A program made the translations under genes and the position numbers. From contig NZ_JBGRUO010000023.1 in the NCBI RefSeq assembly GCF_041537905.1, forward strand, positions 1-64,000: a stretch of 64,000 nt of DNA, given 5' to 3'. The notes under the pieces were generated by a model. It did not search any database. It was not told the origin of the DNA and saw only the letters and a list, made by a program, of their open reading frames with translations. Source of the DNA: Ruegeria_C sp041537905 (GTDB taxonomy: Bacteria; Pseudomonadota; Alphaproteobacteria; Rhodobacterales; Rhodobacteraceae). Shown in pieces: positions 16,730-25,134 of the stretch. How positions within the stretch are numbered: position 1 is the stretch's first letter; the number at the start of each line of letters is the position of its first letter.

Positions 16730-17194
16730 TCAATCATCATCCCCGCCATCGCCATCGCCATCACCGCCGCCGCCATCACCGCCCTCACCACCATCGCGGT
16801 CGTTGTCATTCCTGTCATCGTCTCTATCGTCGTCGCTATCCTCTCGGTCAGCAGAGGAATTAGAGCGTCGATCGTCGTTCCGATTGTCACTTGGCCCCCT
16901 CCGCAGTTCCGGGATCGTAATCCGATTATCGCCATTGTGATCGGTGGAGTTCATCAATCTGGCCGCTCCGTCCCGGCCAAACGCAGCCTCCAACTCGTCT
17001 AAACTCAGCTCGCGATCGGAATTGGTGTCCACAGATCTGAAGCTGGCTGACTGAGCGTTTGCGACCGAGAGCGGGCATAAGGAGAAAAGCCAGATACCTG
17101 AAAGGAAAACAGTAAAGATCAGCGCATGGTTTAGGCGACGCCGTGCAGGGCCTGAAGCCTCGCATCTTTCGCAAGTGCTTTTGAAACGCATCAA
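16730..17194 (-). CDS. Secreted EF-hand protein with an Asp/Gly-rich tail
   Basis: This 154-residue protein has a signal peptide (hydrophobic about 23-45, ending ANAQ) and two EF-hand loops, 'DTNSDRELSLDE' and 'DHNGDNRITIPE' (about 56-67 and 84-95). Each loop has acidic residues at positions 1, 3, 5 and 12 of the calcium loop or close equivalents. A low-complexity tail of Asp, Arg, Asn and Gly follows. It should act in the periplasm or outside and bind Ca2+ or other cations. It lies next to the two-component locus and shares the triple half-site element, so it is probably a target or accessory of that system. The tail's DNA is a GCC/ATC triplet repeat. Confidence 0.85.
   Translation of the reverse strand: MMRFKSTCERCEASGPARRRLNHALIFTVFLSGIWLFSLCPLSVANAQSASFRSVDTNSDRELSLDELEAAFGRDGAARLMNSTDHNGDNRITIPELRRGPSDNRNDDRRSNSSADREDSDDDRDDDRNDNDRDGGEGGDGGGGDGDGDGGDDD
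16744..16797. repeat. Imperfect triplet repeat in the EF-hand gene tail
   Basis: GCCATC, ACC and GCC units repeat imperfectly and encode the Gly/Asp tail on the minus strand. Such tracts can vary in length between strains without breaking the frame when changes are multiples of three. Confidence 0.6.
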
Positions 17195-17261
17195 CCTTGC
17201 CTGGGACTATGAACACTGACCCCCCGAACGTCAGGCCAAGAATTCCTATGTCTCGCGGCGA

Positions 17262-17302
17262 GATGAATTTTATCGGGGCATAAACATGAACGTCAGATGA
17301 AC
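17262..17302 (-). promoter_or_regulatory. Triple half-site element upstream of the EF-hand gene
   Basis: GATGAAT at 17262, CATGAAC at 17285 and GATGAAC at 17296 repeat the 23- and 11-bp spacings found at 16598-16638, 68-108 bp upstream of the EF-hand start and in the same orientation. The core ATGAACGTC-N-GATGAACG is conserved between copies, with one differing base inside. It also lies 204 bp or more upstream of the SLC13 gene on the other strand. Confidence 0.7.
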
Positions 17303-17410
17303 GCGGCCAAGGGATCGGTTGTCTTAGCGCGGGTTTGCGCCCTTTGGATCTGTAGATCGAGCAACTTTTGCGGGACTGTCATAAAACGTTCACAATCTTA
17401 CCGGGTTGCC

Positions 17411-17426
17411 GTTCATCTCGATGAAT
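17411..17426. promoter_or_regulatory. Inverted pair of the same half-site near the SLC13 gene
   Basis: GTTCATC (17411-17417) and GATGAAT (17420-17426) face each other with a 2-bp gap, 80 bp before the SLC13 start. Each half matches the half-site of the two tandem elements. It could extend the same regulator's control to the permease, or be chance resemblance. The rest of the 17195-17505 gap shows no gene. Confidence 0.4.
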
Positions 17427-17505
17427 ACGTAGCCGTCAGGTGCTTCCCTTAATCCTTTGGTCAAGAAGGCGCGAAAGCGCAGCCGACAGAAGGAAGGAGC
17501 ACCAA

Positions 17506-19257
17506 ATGGCCATCGCGATAAATTTTGCACGGCAAGGCCACCCTCATTCGGCAGCGCTGGCCAGCACGATATCTGCGATACTGCCTCTGGCATTCGGCAT
17601 TCTGATCGGATCGGTGATTTGGCTGACGGCAGCGGAATTGTCCGCTGACGCCAAAATCGTTCTCATCGTCATTATCTTCGCGATGATCGGCTGGGTTGCA
17701 ACGCGGCTACCTGACAGTCTGGTCGCCTTGCTGGCAGCCCTGGCCCTTGTCGTTTCAGGCGCTCAGCCACAAGAAGCGCTGACCGATACGCTAGGTGAAA
17801 AGATCGTGTGGCTGCTGCTGGCGGCGTTCGTCATCGCGGCGGTCATCAAAGAGGCAGGCCTGGCTGAACGGTTGGTGGCGCCGCTGACCCAGAGTGCACC
17901 ACGTATCTTGTCGTTCTTCCTTATGACCGGTGCCGCGATCTCATCGACCGCGTTTCTGTTGCCTAGCACCTCAGGGCGGGCGGCTCTGCTCTTGCCGGTG
18001 TTTCTGGGTCTTGTCACCGCGCTTCCCGATCGCCGACTGGCAAAACCGCTGGCATTACTGTTCCCCACGGCCATTCTTTTGTCTGCTGGTGGCTCCTTGA
18101 TTGGCGCTGGCGCGCATGTGGTGGCTGTCGAGGCAATCAGTGCAAGCGGTGGTCCGGCGTTTGGCTATCTCGACTGGCTGATGATCGGGGCACCATTGGC
18201 CTTTGCATCGGTCTTGGCTGCAACGCTTCTGATCTTCGTTCTTTTTGTCCCGCAGGAGTTACGCAACGCCCGGCTGAAACCGTCATCGAAAAGCGGGCAG
18301 CTGACCAAGATCCAGCATCGCATCCTTTGGGTTCTGAGTGGTGTCATCTCGCTTTGGATCGTCAAGCCGCTACACGGGTTGGACGAAACGATCGTTGCCT
18401 TGGGTGGCGCGGTGTTGCTGCTGCTTCCACCGTTTTGCACCCGCAAGCCAAAGGATGTCTTCCGCTCGGTTGATGTCGAGCTGGTACTTTATATGACCGC
18501 GACTCTGATGCTGTCTGTTGCCGTGATTGACACAGGGCTCGACCGCTGGCTGGCCGCAGGTGCGCTGTCACTATTGCCAGCCGAACTCGCAACGCACTCA
18601 GGCGCAGTCGTGCTTTTTCTGTCCGCTGTAGCGGTGGCATCCCATCTGGCGATTACATCCCGATCAGCACGGGCAGCCATCCTTATTCCCGCCCTGGCTC
18701 TGCCTGTCGCTGGGTTGGGGCATGATGCAACACTGGCCATTCTGATTGCCGTTATGGGCACCGGTTTCTGCCAGACCCTGATGGCCAGCGCAAAGCCGGT
18801 CGCAATCTTCGGGATGCACGATCAGGCCGGTTTCACCCAGACAGACCTGTTCCGGCTGGCATTGCCTTTGGCACCCCTGAAGATTGTTCTGCTCATGACC
18901 TTCGCGCTTTGGGTCTGGCCGCATCAAATTGCGAAACTGGCCCCGAACACCAGCGACGCAAAGCCGATAGCCACTTACATTCATGTCGTGTCGTCTTCGC
19001 AGCGCGCCGCGATTGCAACCGCGCCGCAGGACTTTTCCGCCAGTGCCACGCCGGTCAGCCTGCGTCCGAAGGAACGGCCCGAGGCTTTTGCACGGCTTTC
19101 CGGCGCAAACGCCACCCCCTCAAAGCAGCCTACAGCCGCCGCCCAAACCCGCGTCACGCTTCTCAACACCATGCGCCGTGATGTGCGCCGTGCCCGGCAA
19201 GACTTGCGCGCCACAGGCAAACAGCTCGAACGCGATCTTTCCCGCCTGTTCCAGTGA
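17506..19257 (+). CDS. SLC13/DASS-family permease with a soluble C-terminal extension
   Basis: This 583-residue inner-membrane protein has about 11-12 hydrophobic segments (about 20-480) and the SNT-like 'LPSTSGRAALLLP' stretch in place of the canonical motif. DASS carriers import di- and tricarboxylates or sulfate with Na+. ATG 17506 is fixed by AGGAAGGAG just upstream. After the last membrane segment a polar, Ala/Arg/Gln-rich tail of about 95 residues follows, ending in a basic helix; such a tail is not typical of the family. The glycerate kinase gene starts 43 bp downstream, suggesting import of glycerate or a precursor. Confidence 0.86.
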   Translation: MAIAINFARQGHPHSAALASTISAILPLAFGILIGSVIWLTAAELSADAKIVLIVIIFAMIGWVATRLPDSLVALLAALALVVSGAQPQEALTDTLGEKIVWLLLAAFVIAAVIKEAGLAERLVAPLTQSAPRILSFFLMTGAAISSTAFLLPSTSGRAALLLPVFLGLVTALPDRRLAKPLALLFPTAILLSAGGSLIGAGAHVVAVEAISASGGPAFGYLDWLMIGAPLAFASVLAATLLIFVLFVPQELRNARLKPSSKSGQLTKIQHRILWVLSGVISLWIVKPLHGLDETIVALGGAVLLLLPPFCTRKPKDVFRSVDVELVLYMTATLMLSVAVIDTGLDRWLAAGALSLLPAELATHSGAVVLFLSAVAVASHLAITSRSARAAILIPALALPVAGLGHDATLAILIAVMGTGFCQTLMASAKPVAIFGMHDQAGFTQTDLFRLALPLAPLKIVLLMTFALWVWPHQIAKLAPNTSDAKPIATYIHVVSSSQRAAIATAPQDFSASATPVSLRPKERPEAFARLSGANATPSKQPTAAAQTRVTLLNTMRRDVRRARQDLRATGKQLERDLSRLFQ

Positions 19258-19300
19258 CCGGAGCAGGCCCCCAAGGTAACCCAGAAGAAGGAAGTTCAAG

Positions 19301-20473
19301 ATGAGTATGACTATTCTCGTTGCCCCCTCCGGTTTCAAGGAATCCCTCTGCGTTTCTGAGGTAACCAACTCCATTTCAAAAGGCATCCTGCGGGCTATGC
19401 CCAACGCCCGCATCCTGAAAGCGCCTATGGTTGATGGTGGCGAAGGCACCACCGAAGCGCTTGTACGCGCAACGGGCGGCACAATTGTCCCGGCGCGCGT
19501 GACCGGCCCCGTGGGCGACCCTGTCGACAGTTTCTTCGGGATATTGGGTGGGGATGGCCCGCGTACAGCTGTCATCGAAATGGCCGCCGCCGCTGGCCTG
19601 TCGCTTGTACCCCGTGATCGGCGCAATCCGATGCTGACCACGTCCTATGGTGTGGGAGAGTTGATCCTCCATGCGCTTGATGCCGGGGTGGAACGCATCC
19701 TTGTTGGTTGTGGCGATAGCGGCATAAACGACGGCGGCGCAGGTCTTGCCCAGGCGCTGGGTGCGCGTTTGCTGGACTCCAACAACGCCGAGATCGACAC
19801 TGGCGGCGGCGAGCTCTTACATCTCGACAGAATATGCCTGTCTGGCCTCGATAAACGTCTTAACACCGTGCAAATTGATGCAGCGGTGAATTGGCACAAT
19901 ATGCTCTTGGGACCCAAAGGAGTCGCCCGCGTCTTCGGCCCTCAAAAGGGCGCAACGCCTGCTCAGGTCGACCATCTAGATGCGGCACTGCACCGTTGGT
20001 CGCAGGTGATCCGGGCCGAGATGAACATCGATGTTGGCAGTGCCCAGGGGGCCGGAGCATCGGGCGGGCTGGGGTCGGGGCTGATCGCGTTCGCAGGTGC
20101 AACGCTTCATCCACGCTTTGATGTGGTGATGCAGTATCTCGATTTTGACCGTTTGCTGAGCAAGGCCGATCTGGTCGTCACTGCAGAAGGTAGTCTTGAT
20201 GGCCAGAGTCCCTATGGAAAAGTCCCGTGCGAAGTCGCGCGACGCGCAGAAGAGTGCGGCATACCGACAATTGCGCTGGCGGGCACCATCGGGAAAGGCG
20301 TGGATCAGACCTTTGATCATGGAATCTCTGCCTTCGCCTCGATCCTGAAACGGCCATGCACCTTGGAAGAAGCCATCCAAGACGGCGAACGCCTGCTTTG
20401 CCGCGCGGCCGAGGATGCAATGCGAATGATGCGTGTTGGCTTGATGATGTCGAAAAGGCGAAACGCAGCATGA
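19301..20473 (+). CDS. Glycerate 2-kinase (GarK/GlxK family)
   Basis: This 390-residue cytosolic kinase begins 'TILVAPSGFKESL' and contains 'APMVDGGEGTTEALV', both diagnostic of the GarK/GlxK family, and 'TAEGSLDGQSPYGK' near residue 290. Family members convert D-glycerate to 2-phosphoglycerate with ATP, feeding lower glycolysis. Full length. It is preceded by GAAGGAAG and follows the SLC13 gene, with which it probably forms a two-gene operon for glycerate or related hydroxy-acid use. Confidence 0.92.
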   Translation: MSMTILVAPSGFKESLCVSEVTNSISKGILRAMPNARILKAPMVDGGEGTTEALVRATGGTIVPARVTGPVGDPVDSFFGILGGDGPRTAVIEMAAAAGLSLVPRDRRNPMLTTSYGVGELILHALDAGVERILVGCGDSGINDGGAGLAQALGARLLDSNNAEIDTGGGELLHLDRICLSGLDKRLNTVQIDAAVNWHNMLLGPKGVARVFGPQKGATPAQVDHLDAALHRWSQVIRAEMNIDVGSAQGAGASGGLGSGLIAFAGATLHPRFDVVMQYLDFDRLLSKADLVVTAEGSLDGQSPYGKVPCEVARRAEECGIPTIALAGTIGKGVDQTFDHGISAFASILKRPCTLEEAIQDGERLLCRAAEDAMRMMRVGLMMSKRRNAA

Positions 20474-20545
20474 CCCACTGGCGTTCCCGCTGGCACCATT
20501 CGGCGAATAGAACCGAGCTTGGCTTTCTCAGCCCGCTTCTGTGGA

Positions 20546-21409
20546 CTAACCCTTTACGGCACCCGCCGTGAGACCGGTCTGGAACTGACGTGTCATGACC
20601 AGATAGGCAACGATCACGGGCAAGGTCGAGATCACAACACTGGCAAAGACCAGCCCCCATTCGGTGGAATACGTGCCGATAAAGGCGACGATCCCAACCG
20701 GCATGGTCTGCGCCTCTGGCTTGAACGCGACGATCAACGGGATAAAAAACTCGTTCCACATCCAGACGCCGTTCAGAATCGCGACCGAGACCAGACCGGG
20801 CTTCATCAGTGGCAAGATCACGCGTCGGAAGATCTGCCATTCGCTGGCGCCATCCATCCGCGCCGATTGCACCAACTCTTCGGGCAGGGCCGCCGCCATC
20901 GGCGTCAGCACAAGAACACCAAGGGGCAGTCCCATCGCGCTGTAGGGCAGGATCAGCGCCAGCAGACTGCCCAGCAACCCAAGCGCTTTGAGCATCACAA
21001 AGAGCGGCAGGATGATGGCGTGGACGGGGACCAGAAGGCCCGCCACGAAGAGGCTGTACAACCCGGTTGAAAACCGCCGGTCCTTGCGTCGCAGACCATA
21101 GGCAATCATCGCCGACAATATGGTGCTCAGGACCACCGACACTGTCGTCACGATGATGGTGTTTGGCAGCGTGATGGACAGGTTCGCGTCAGTCCATGCC
21201 TTGGTATAGTTGGTGAACGCCCACGATTTTGGAACACCATAGGGGTTCATGAAAAATTCGGGCACCGTCTTGAACGAGGCCAAAATCATGAAGAACAGCG
21301 GCACAAGGACAATCGCCGAAGCGCAGCACAGATAGGCGGTGCGCCAGGCCGTTGCCAGATCGCGGTCCAGACGGGTCTGCCGCCGACGGCCATGTGCCGG
21401 GGTAATCAT
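20546..21409 (-). CDS. Sugar ABC transporter permease, MalG type
   Basis: This 287-residue inner-membrane protein has six predicted helices and the cytoplasmic EAA loop 'ELVQSARMDGASEWQIFRRV' (about 190-209) that contacts the ATPase. It ends 'GLTAGAVKG', typical of MalG/UgpE-like subunits. Its start overlaps the previous permease gene by 4 bp. It is the last gene of a four-gene importer (ATPase, binding protein, two permeases). Confidence 0.93.
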   Translation of the reverse strand: MITPAHGRRRQTRLDRDLATAWRTAYLCCASAIVLVPLFFMILASFKTVPEFFMNPYGVPKSWAFTNYTKAWTDANLSITLPNTIIVTTVSVVLSTILSAMIAYGLRRKDRRFSTGLYSLFVAGLLVPVHAIILPLFVMLKALGLLGSLLALILPYSAMGLPLGVLVLTPMAAALPEELVQSARMDGASEWQIFRRVILPLMKPGLVSVAILNGVWMWNEFFIPLIVAFKPEAQTMPVGIVAFIGTYSTEWGLVFASVVISTLPVIVAYLVMTRQFQTGLTAGAVKG

Positions 21410-22344
21410 GTCTCGATCTCCCTGCGGCGCAATTGCCGGATCAGCATCCAGCAGATCGCGGCCATGGCCAGCATCATCAAAAGCGCCATGGCGATCCCGA
21501 AGGCAAAGCGAATGTCGCCCGACGAAAAGGACGACGTTCCAAAGGCTGTCCGATAGATCAGCGTCCCAAGCACGTCGGTCGCATAGTTGGGTGCGCCCAG
21601 AGGACCGGTCAGCACATAGACCACGTCAAAGGTCCTGAACGTGCCAATGAAGGTCAGAACTGTGAGCGCGGTAAAGGCGGGCGACAATTGCGGGAAAACC
21701 ACGCGCCAAAAGACCTGCCGCGAGTTGGCGCCATCCATCTCTGCGGCTTGTTTGAGTTCTTCGGGAACCGCCTGCAGGCTTGCAAGGTAAATGATGATGG
21801 CCCAGCCAAGGCTGTTCCAGGCCGTCACAACAATAACCGCGATCAGCGCAGTGCCCGGCTGGCTGAGCCATTGAACGGCGAGAAACCCAAGGCCGGTACT
21901 TTTCAGGACAGGATTGATCAGCCCGATATTGGGCGACAACATCAGCGTCCAGACAAAACCGGTGGCGACCAGCGACATAATCACGGGCAGAAACAGCACG
22001 GTCCGGTAGAACTGCATGAAGCGTGGTTTTTCGTTCAGCAACACCGCGGTGTAGAGGCCGATCGTGTGCTGAAAGATCAAAATCACCACGAAGATCACGG
22101 CATTGTGGAATGCGGCACGATAGAACGGGCCGTGGGTCAGAATCTCGGCATAATTTGCAAGCCCGATGAACTGGACGTTGTTGCCCAGGCCCGACCAGTT
22201 GGTCATCGAGATGCCGAACGCCAGCGCCAGAGGCAACAAGAAAACGCCAAGGAAAAAGACCAGCCCCGGCACCACAAACCACAGATGCCCGTAGCGCCGT
22301 GAAAATTCTGATGGCGGTCGGCTTTGCCTATCTCTCTTGATCAT
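21406..22344 (-). CDS. Sugar ABC transporter permease, MalF/UgpA type
   Basis: This 312-residue inner-membrane protein has six predicted helices and an EAA loop 'ELKQAAEMDGANSRQVFWRV' (about 203-222). It pairs with the MalG-type subunit encoded next, overlapping it by 4 bp. A 59-bp gap with a stem-loop separates it from the binding-protein gene. Confidence 0.93.
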   Translation of the reverse strand: MIKRDRQSRPPSEFSRRYGHLWFVVPGLVFFLGVFLLPLALAFGISMTNWSGLGNNVQFIGLANYAEILTHGPFYRAAFHNAVIFVVILIFQHTIGLYTAVLLNEKPRFMQFYRTVLFLPVIMSLVATGFVWTLMLSPNIGLINPVLKSTGLGFLAVQWLSQPGTALIAVIVVTAWNSLGWAIIIYLASLQAVPEELKQAAEMDGANSRQVFWRVVFPQLSPAFTALTVLTFIGTFRTFDVVYVLTGPLGAPNYATDVLGTLIYRTAFGTSSFSSGDIRFAFGIAMALLMMLAMAAICWMLIRQLRRREIET

Positions 22345-22368
22345 CGCGGCCTATTGCCTCCGTGAATA

Positions 22369-22392
22369 GGTGGCCGGGCGCACCCAGCCACC
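22369..22392 (-). promoter_or_regulatory. Intercistronic stem-loop after the sugar-binding-protein gene
   Basis: GGTGGCCGGG and CCCAGCCACC form a 10-bp stem with one non-Watson-Crick pair (G-U on the minus-strand RNA) and a 4-nt loop, between binding-protein stop and permease start. No T-run follows. It probably shields the upstream message and sets a high binding-protein to permease ratio. Confidence 0.65.
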
Positions 22393-22403
22393 GGAACCTG
22401 CGC

Positions 22404-23624
22404 TTAGCTGCCCGAAGGTTTGACCTCGGCCTGCAAAAGTTCGGAGAACGCCTCGGGCGTCATGTCACCCAGAAGTAGCGCGGCGATATTGTTCTGCGCC
22501 GCTCCAAAGACCGAACCGACCTCAGGCAGTTCGTAGAAAACGCGCACGTCGTTCGATGCGCGCGCCGTGCCGAACTCTTCCAGGATCCGGCTGTCAGTTG
22601 GAACGACGTCCTTGTTGGTGGTCATCGTGATGGTGTCGACGACCATCTGCTGCGCGACCTCGCCCAGCATCCACTGCAGGAATGTCAACGCTTCGTCTTT
22701 ATGCTCGGACTGTGAATTGATGGTGAAAATGTATTCCAGCCCGGTCACAGTGGCCGGGGTGCCACCTTCGGCCGCCGGGAAGGGCACGACGCCCAGATCA
22801 ACCTCAGGATTGATCTCCTGATAGCCTGCAAAATCAGCCGAGCCGCCGGGCATCATCGCGCCCTGTTTCATGGCGGCCAGAGCCTTGCCTTCGACATAGG
22901 CAGTCGACAGCGCACCAGGTTGCAGGCAGGGGGCGATTTCCTGAATGAAAGCCGCCGCCTTGACCATGTCCGGGTCGGTGAACTTACGCGTACCCGCCCG
23001 CAATTCGTCAAATCCGTCGGCACCCATGATACTGGCTGCAGACATCATATACATGAACGACGGCACGATCCCGTCCGAAGCAGGCACCACCAGCGGGTTG
23101 ATGCCCCGCTCCTTCAGCGTTTCACAAACCGACAGCAGTTCCTCACGTGTCGTGGGCGGTGTCAGCCCCTGCTCTTCCATGATGTCCCGATGATAGTAGA
23201 GACCAACCGTATACGATCCCAGAATAGGCACGCCGAAAACCTTGCCGTCATTATCCACAGCGCTGGCGGCAGATGGCACCAGCGACGACAGATCGAGCTT
23301 TCCGGTCAGGTCGGTCAGATAACCTGCCTCGGCGGCTGCGACGGTCTCGGGACCCGCTGGCAAGCCAAAGAGATCCGGCGCCTCTCCGGCAGCAAGCGCG
23401 GTGTTCAGGCGCGCCGTATAATTGGTTCCGGCAATCTCTTCGAGTTCGATGTCGATATGCGGATGTGCCGCTTCGAATTTTTCGAGAATGGCTTCGGCGC
23501 GATCTTTCCACTCGGGATGCTGGTGCCACATCGACAAGGTGACCTTGTCATCGGCAATAGCGGCGGTCGAGAACGCGCAGGCGGTGGCGGTTGCCAATGC
23601 TTGGACGGTGAGACGGGTCTTCAT
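22404..23624 (-). CDS. Family 1 extracellular sugar-binding protein
   Basis: This 406-residue periplasmic binding protein has a signal peptide (about 1-24, ending 'STAAIADD') and the family 1 opening 'KVTLSMWHQHPEWKDRAEAI'. ATG 23624 is set by GAGGAGGAA upstream; the frame continues 12 residues further without support. It delivers a sugar or sugar derivative to the two permeases. The neighbouring GntR and GalD-like genes suggest an aldonic- or uronic-acid-containing glycan fragment, but the ligand is unknown. Confidence 0.92.
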   Translation of the reverse strand: MKTRLTVQALATATACAFSTAAIADDKVTLSMWHQHPEWKDRAEAILEKFEAAHPHIDIELEEIAGTNYTARLNTALAAGEAPDLFGLPAGPETVAAAEAGYLTDLTGKLDLSSLVPSAASAVDNDGKVFGVPILGSYTVGLYYHRDIMEEQGLTPPTTREELLSVCETLKERGINPLVVPASDGIVPSFMYMMSAASIMGADGFDELRAGTRKFTDPDMVKAAAFIQEIAPCLQPGALSTAYVEGKALAAMKQGAMMPGGSADFAGYQEINPEVDLGVVPFPAAEGGTPATVTGLEYIFTINSQSEHKDEALTFLQWMLGEVAQQMVVDTITMTTNKDVVPTDSRILEEFGTARASNDVRVFYELPEVGSVFGAAQNNIAALLLGDMTPEAFSELLQAEVKPSGS

Positions 23625-23663
23625 GGGTTCCTCCTCGTTGGTTTTCGCACGCGAACGCACGAT

Positions 23664-24863
23664 CTATGGGTCCTTTCCGGGTGGCTGGGCGGTTTTTGAC
23701 AGCGCTTCGCCGGTCTTGGGGTCAAAGAAATGCAGCCAGTCGCACTGGACCACCGCAGTGGCCGTCTGTCCGGCGCGCACCGTCGATCTGGCACCGAACC
23801 TCGCGATACAGACAGACTTGTCGGGGGCGACATCGCCGGTGTCGTCATCGGTATCGAACACCTGTTCGGCATCGATGCGCAGATGGGTCATATGGTCCGA
23901 GCCCAGGGATTCCACCAGCTTGACTTCGGCCCTGATCTTCCAGGAGGGCGCTGCATCACCAACCAGCCCGGCATCTTCGATGTCTTCGGGGCGGATGCCG
24001 ACGATGACAGCGTCTCCGGTCAGGGTGCGCAACCCCGGGTGACGGTCTCTGGCCCGGTCAGTGACGGCCAGTGTCTGGTCTCCGAACGTAACCATCATCT
24101 GCGCATCTTCAGACTGTGTCAGCTGTGCGCGAAACAGGTTCATGGCAGGTGACCCGATGAACGACGCGACGAAAGTATTGGCGGGACGGTGATACAGCGT
24201 GTCAGGCGTATCAACCTGCTGCAGCACCCCCTTGCGCATCAATGCAACCCGGTCACCCATTGTCATCGCCTCGACCTGGTCATGGGTGACGTAGATGGTT
24301 GTCACCTTGAGGCGTCGTTGTATCTGAGCGATTTCCGAACGCATTTGCACGCGCAGTTTCGCATCGAGATTCGACAGCGGCTCGTCCATCAGAAAAACCG
24401 ACGGGCGTCGGATCAATGCGCGCCCCATGGCCACGCGCTGCCTCTGCCCGCCGGACAGATGCGCGGGCTTGCGCCCCAGCAGCGCTTCAAGCTGCAAGGT
24501 TCGGGCGACATCCTTGACGGCAGCATCGATTTCCGCCCGGGGGCGTCGCGCGATCGACATTGGAAAGGCGATGTTTTCATAGACCGTCATGTGCGGATAA
24601 AGCGCGTAATTCTGAAAGACCATCGCGATGTCGCGGTCCCGCGAGGCATAGTCATTCACGACCGTTTCCCCGATCGAGACGGTACCGTCGCTGACATCTT
24701 CGAGACCTGCGATCAGCTTCAGCGCTGTTGACTTCCCACAGCCGCTTGGCCCGACCAGCACCAAAAACTCACCCTCTGCAATATCAAGGCTAAGTGACCG
24801 CAAGGCGGGCTCGTCCTGCGCATCATAGCGCTTGGTGAGTTTGTCTATGCAAACGGTCGACAA
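23664..24863 (-). CDS. Sugar ABC transporter ATPase, MalK/UgpC type
   Basis: This protein of about 399 residues has Walker A 'GPSGCGKST', Q-loop, signature 'LSGGQRQRVAMGRAL', Walker B 'SVFLMDEPLSNLD' and a C-terminal MalK/UgpC regulatory beta domain (about 230-390). A strong GGGAGGAG lies 5 bp before TTG 24863, giving the family-like N-terminus STVCIDKL; the open frame reaches ATG 24896, which has poorer spacing, so either start is possible. It is the first gene of the importer operon. Confidence 0.9.
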   Translation of the reverse strand: MSTVCIDKLTKRYDAQDEPALRSLSLDIAEGEFLVLVGPSGCGKSTALKLIAGLEDVSDGTVSIGETVVNDYASRDRDIAMVFQNYALYPHMTVYENIAFPMSIARRPRAEIDAAVKDVARTLQLEALLGRKPAHLSGGQRQRVAMGRALIRRPSVFLMDEPLSNLDAKLRVQMRSEIAQIQRRLKVTTIYVTHDQVEAMTMGDRVALMRKGVLQQVDTPDTLYHRPANTFVASFIGSPAMNLFRAQLTQSEDAQMMVTFGDQTLAVTDRARDRHPGLRTLTGDAVIVGIRPEDIEDAGLVGDAAPSWKIRAEVKLVESLGSDHMTHLRIDAEQVFDTDDDTGDVAPDKSVCIARFGARSTVRAGQTATAVVQCDWLHFFDPKTGEALSKTAQPPGKDP

Positions 24864-24920
24864 GCTCTCCTCCCGATTAAGCTCGCCACCCTTCATCCCC
24901 TATCAACGCACGAACATCAA

Positions 24921-24975
24921 GATTTAATATATTATTTGGTGAATATCGTACTTAAAATAACGGTAATCGTACCTC
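24921..24975 (-). promoter_or_regulatory. AT-rich promoter/operator region of the sugar ABC operon
   Basis: The region contains TATATTATTT (24928-24937) and two ATCGTAC copies, in sharp contrast to surrounding GC-rich DNA. The reverse complement AAATAATATA (25929-25938) followed by CGAT occurs before the GalD-like gene on the other side of the GntR gene. Shared sequence around one GntR gene suggests a common operator. The rest of the 24897-25134 gap shows no gene. Confidence 0.45.
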
Positions 24976-25134
24976 AACATACAGACCACTCAGAGGAATC
25001 GCTGACTCGATCGGATCGGATCGCGGTTGTCGGTGGACAGGTGAATTAGGGCGAAGAGCCATGTTTCATTGGATGGCAAGCCCGACCGCAAAGCGCGGAC
25101 CCCGCCTCCGCGCCTTTGCCTTCAAGCGTTGCCT

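Noticed and set aside
16744..16797. Short repeats that might be a CRISPR array
   Set aside because: The units are imperfect triplets or hexamers without spacers and encode the Gly/Asp tail of the EF-hand protein.
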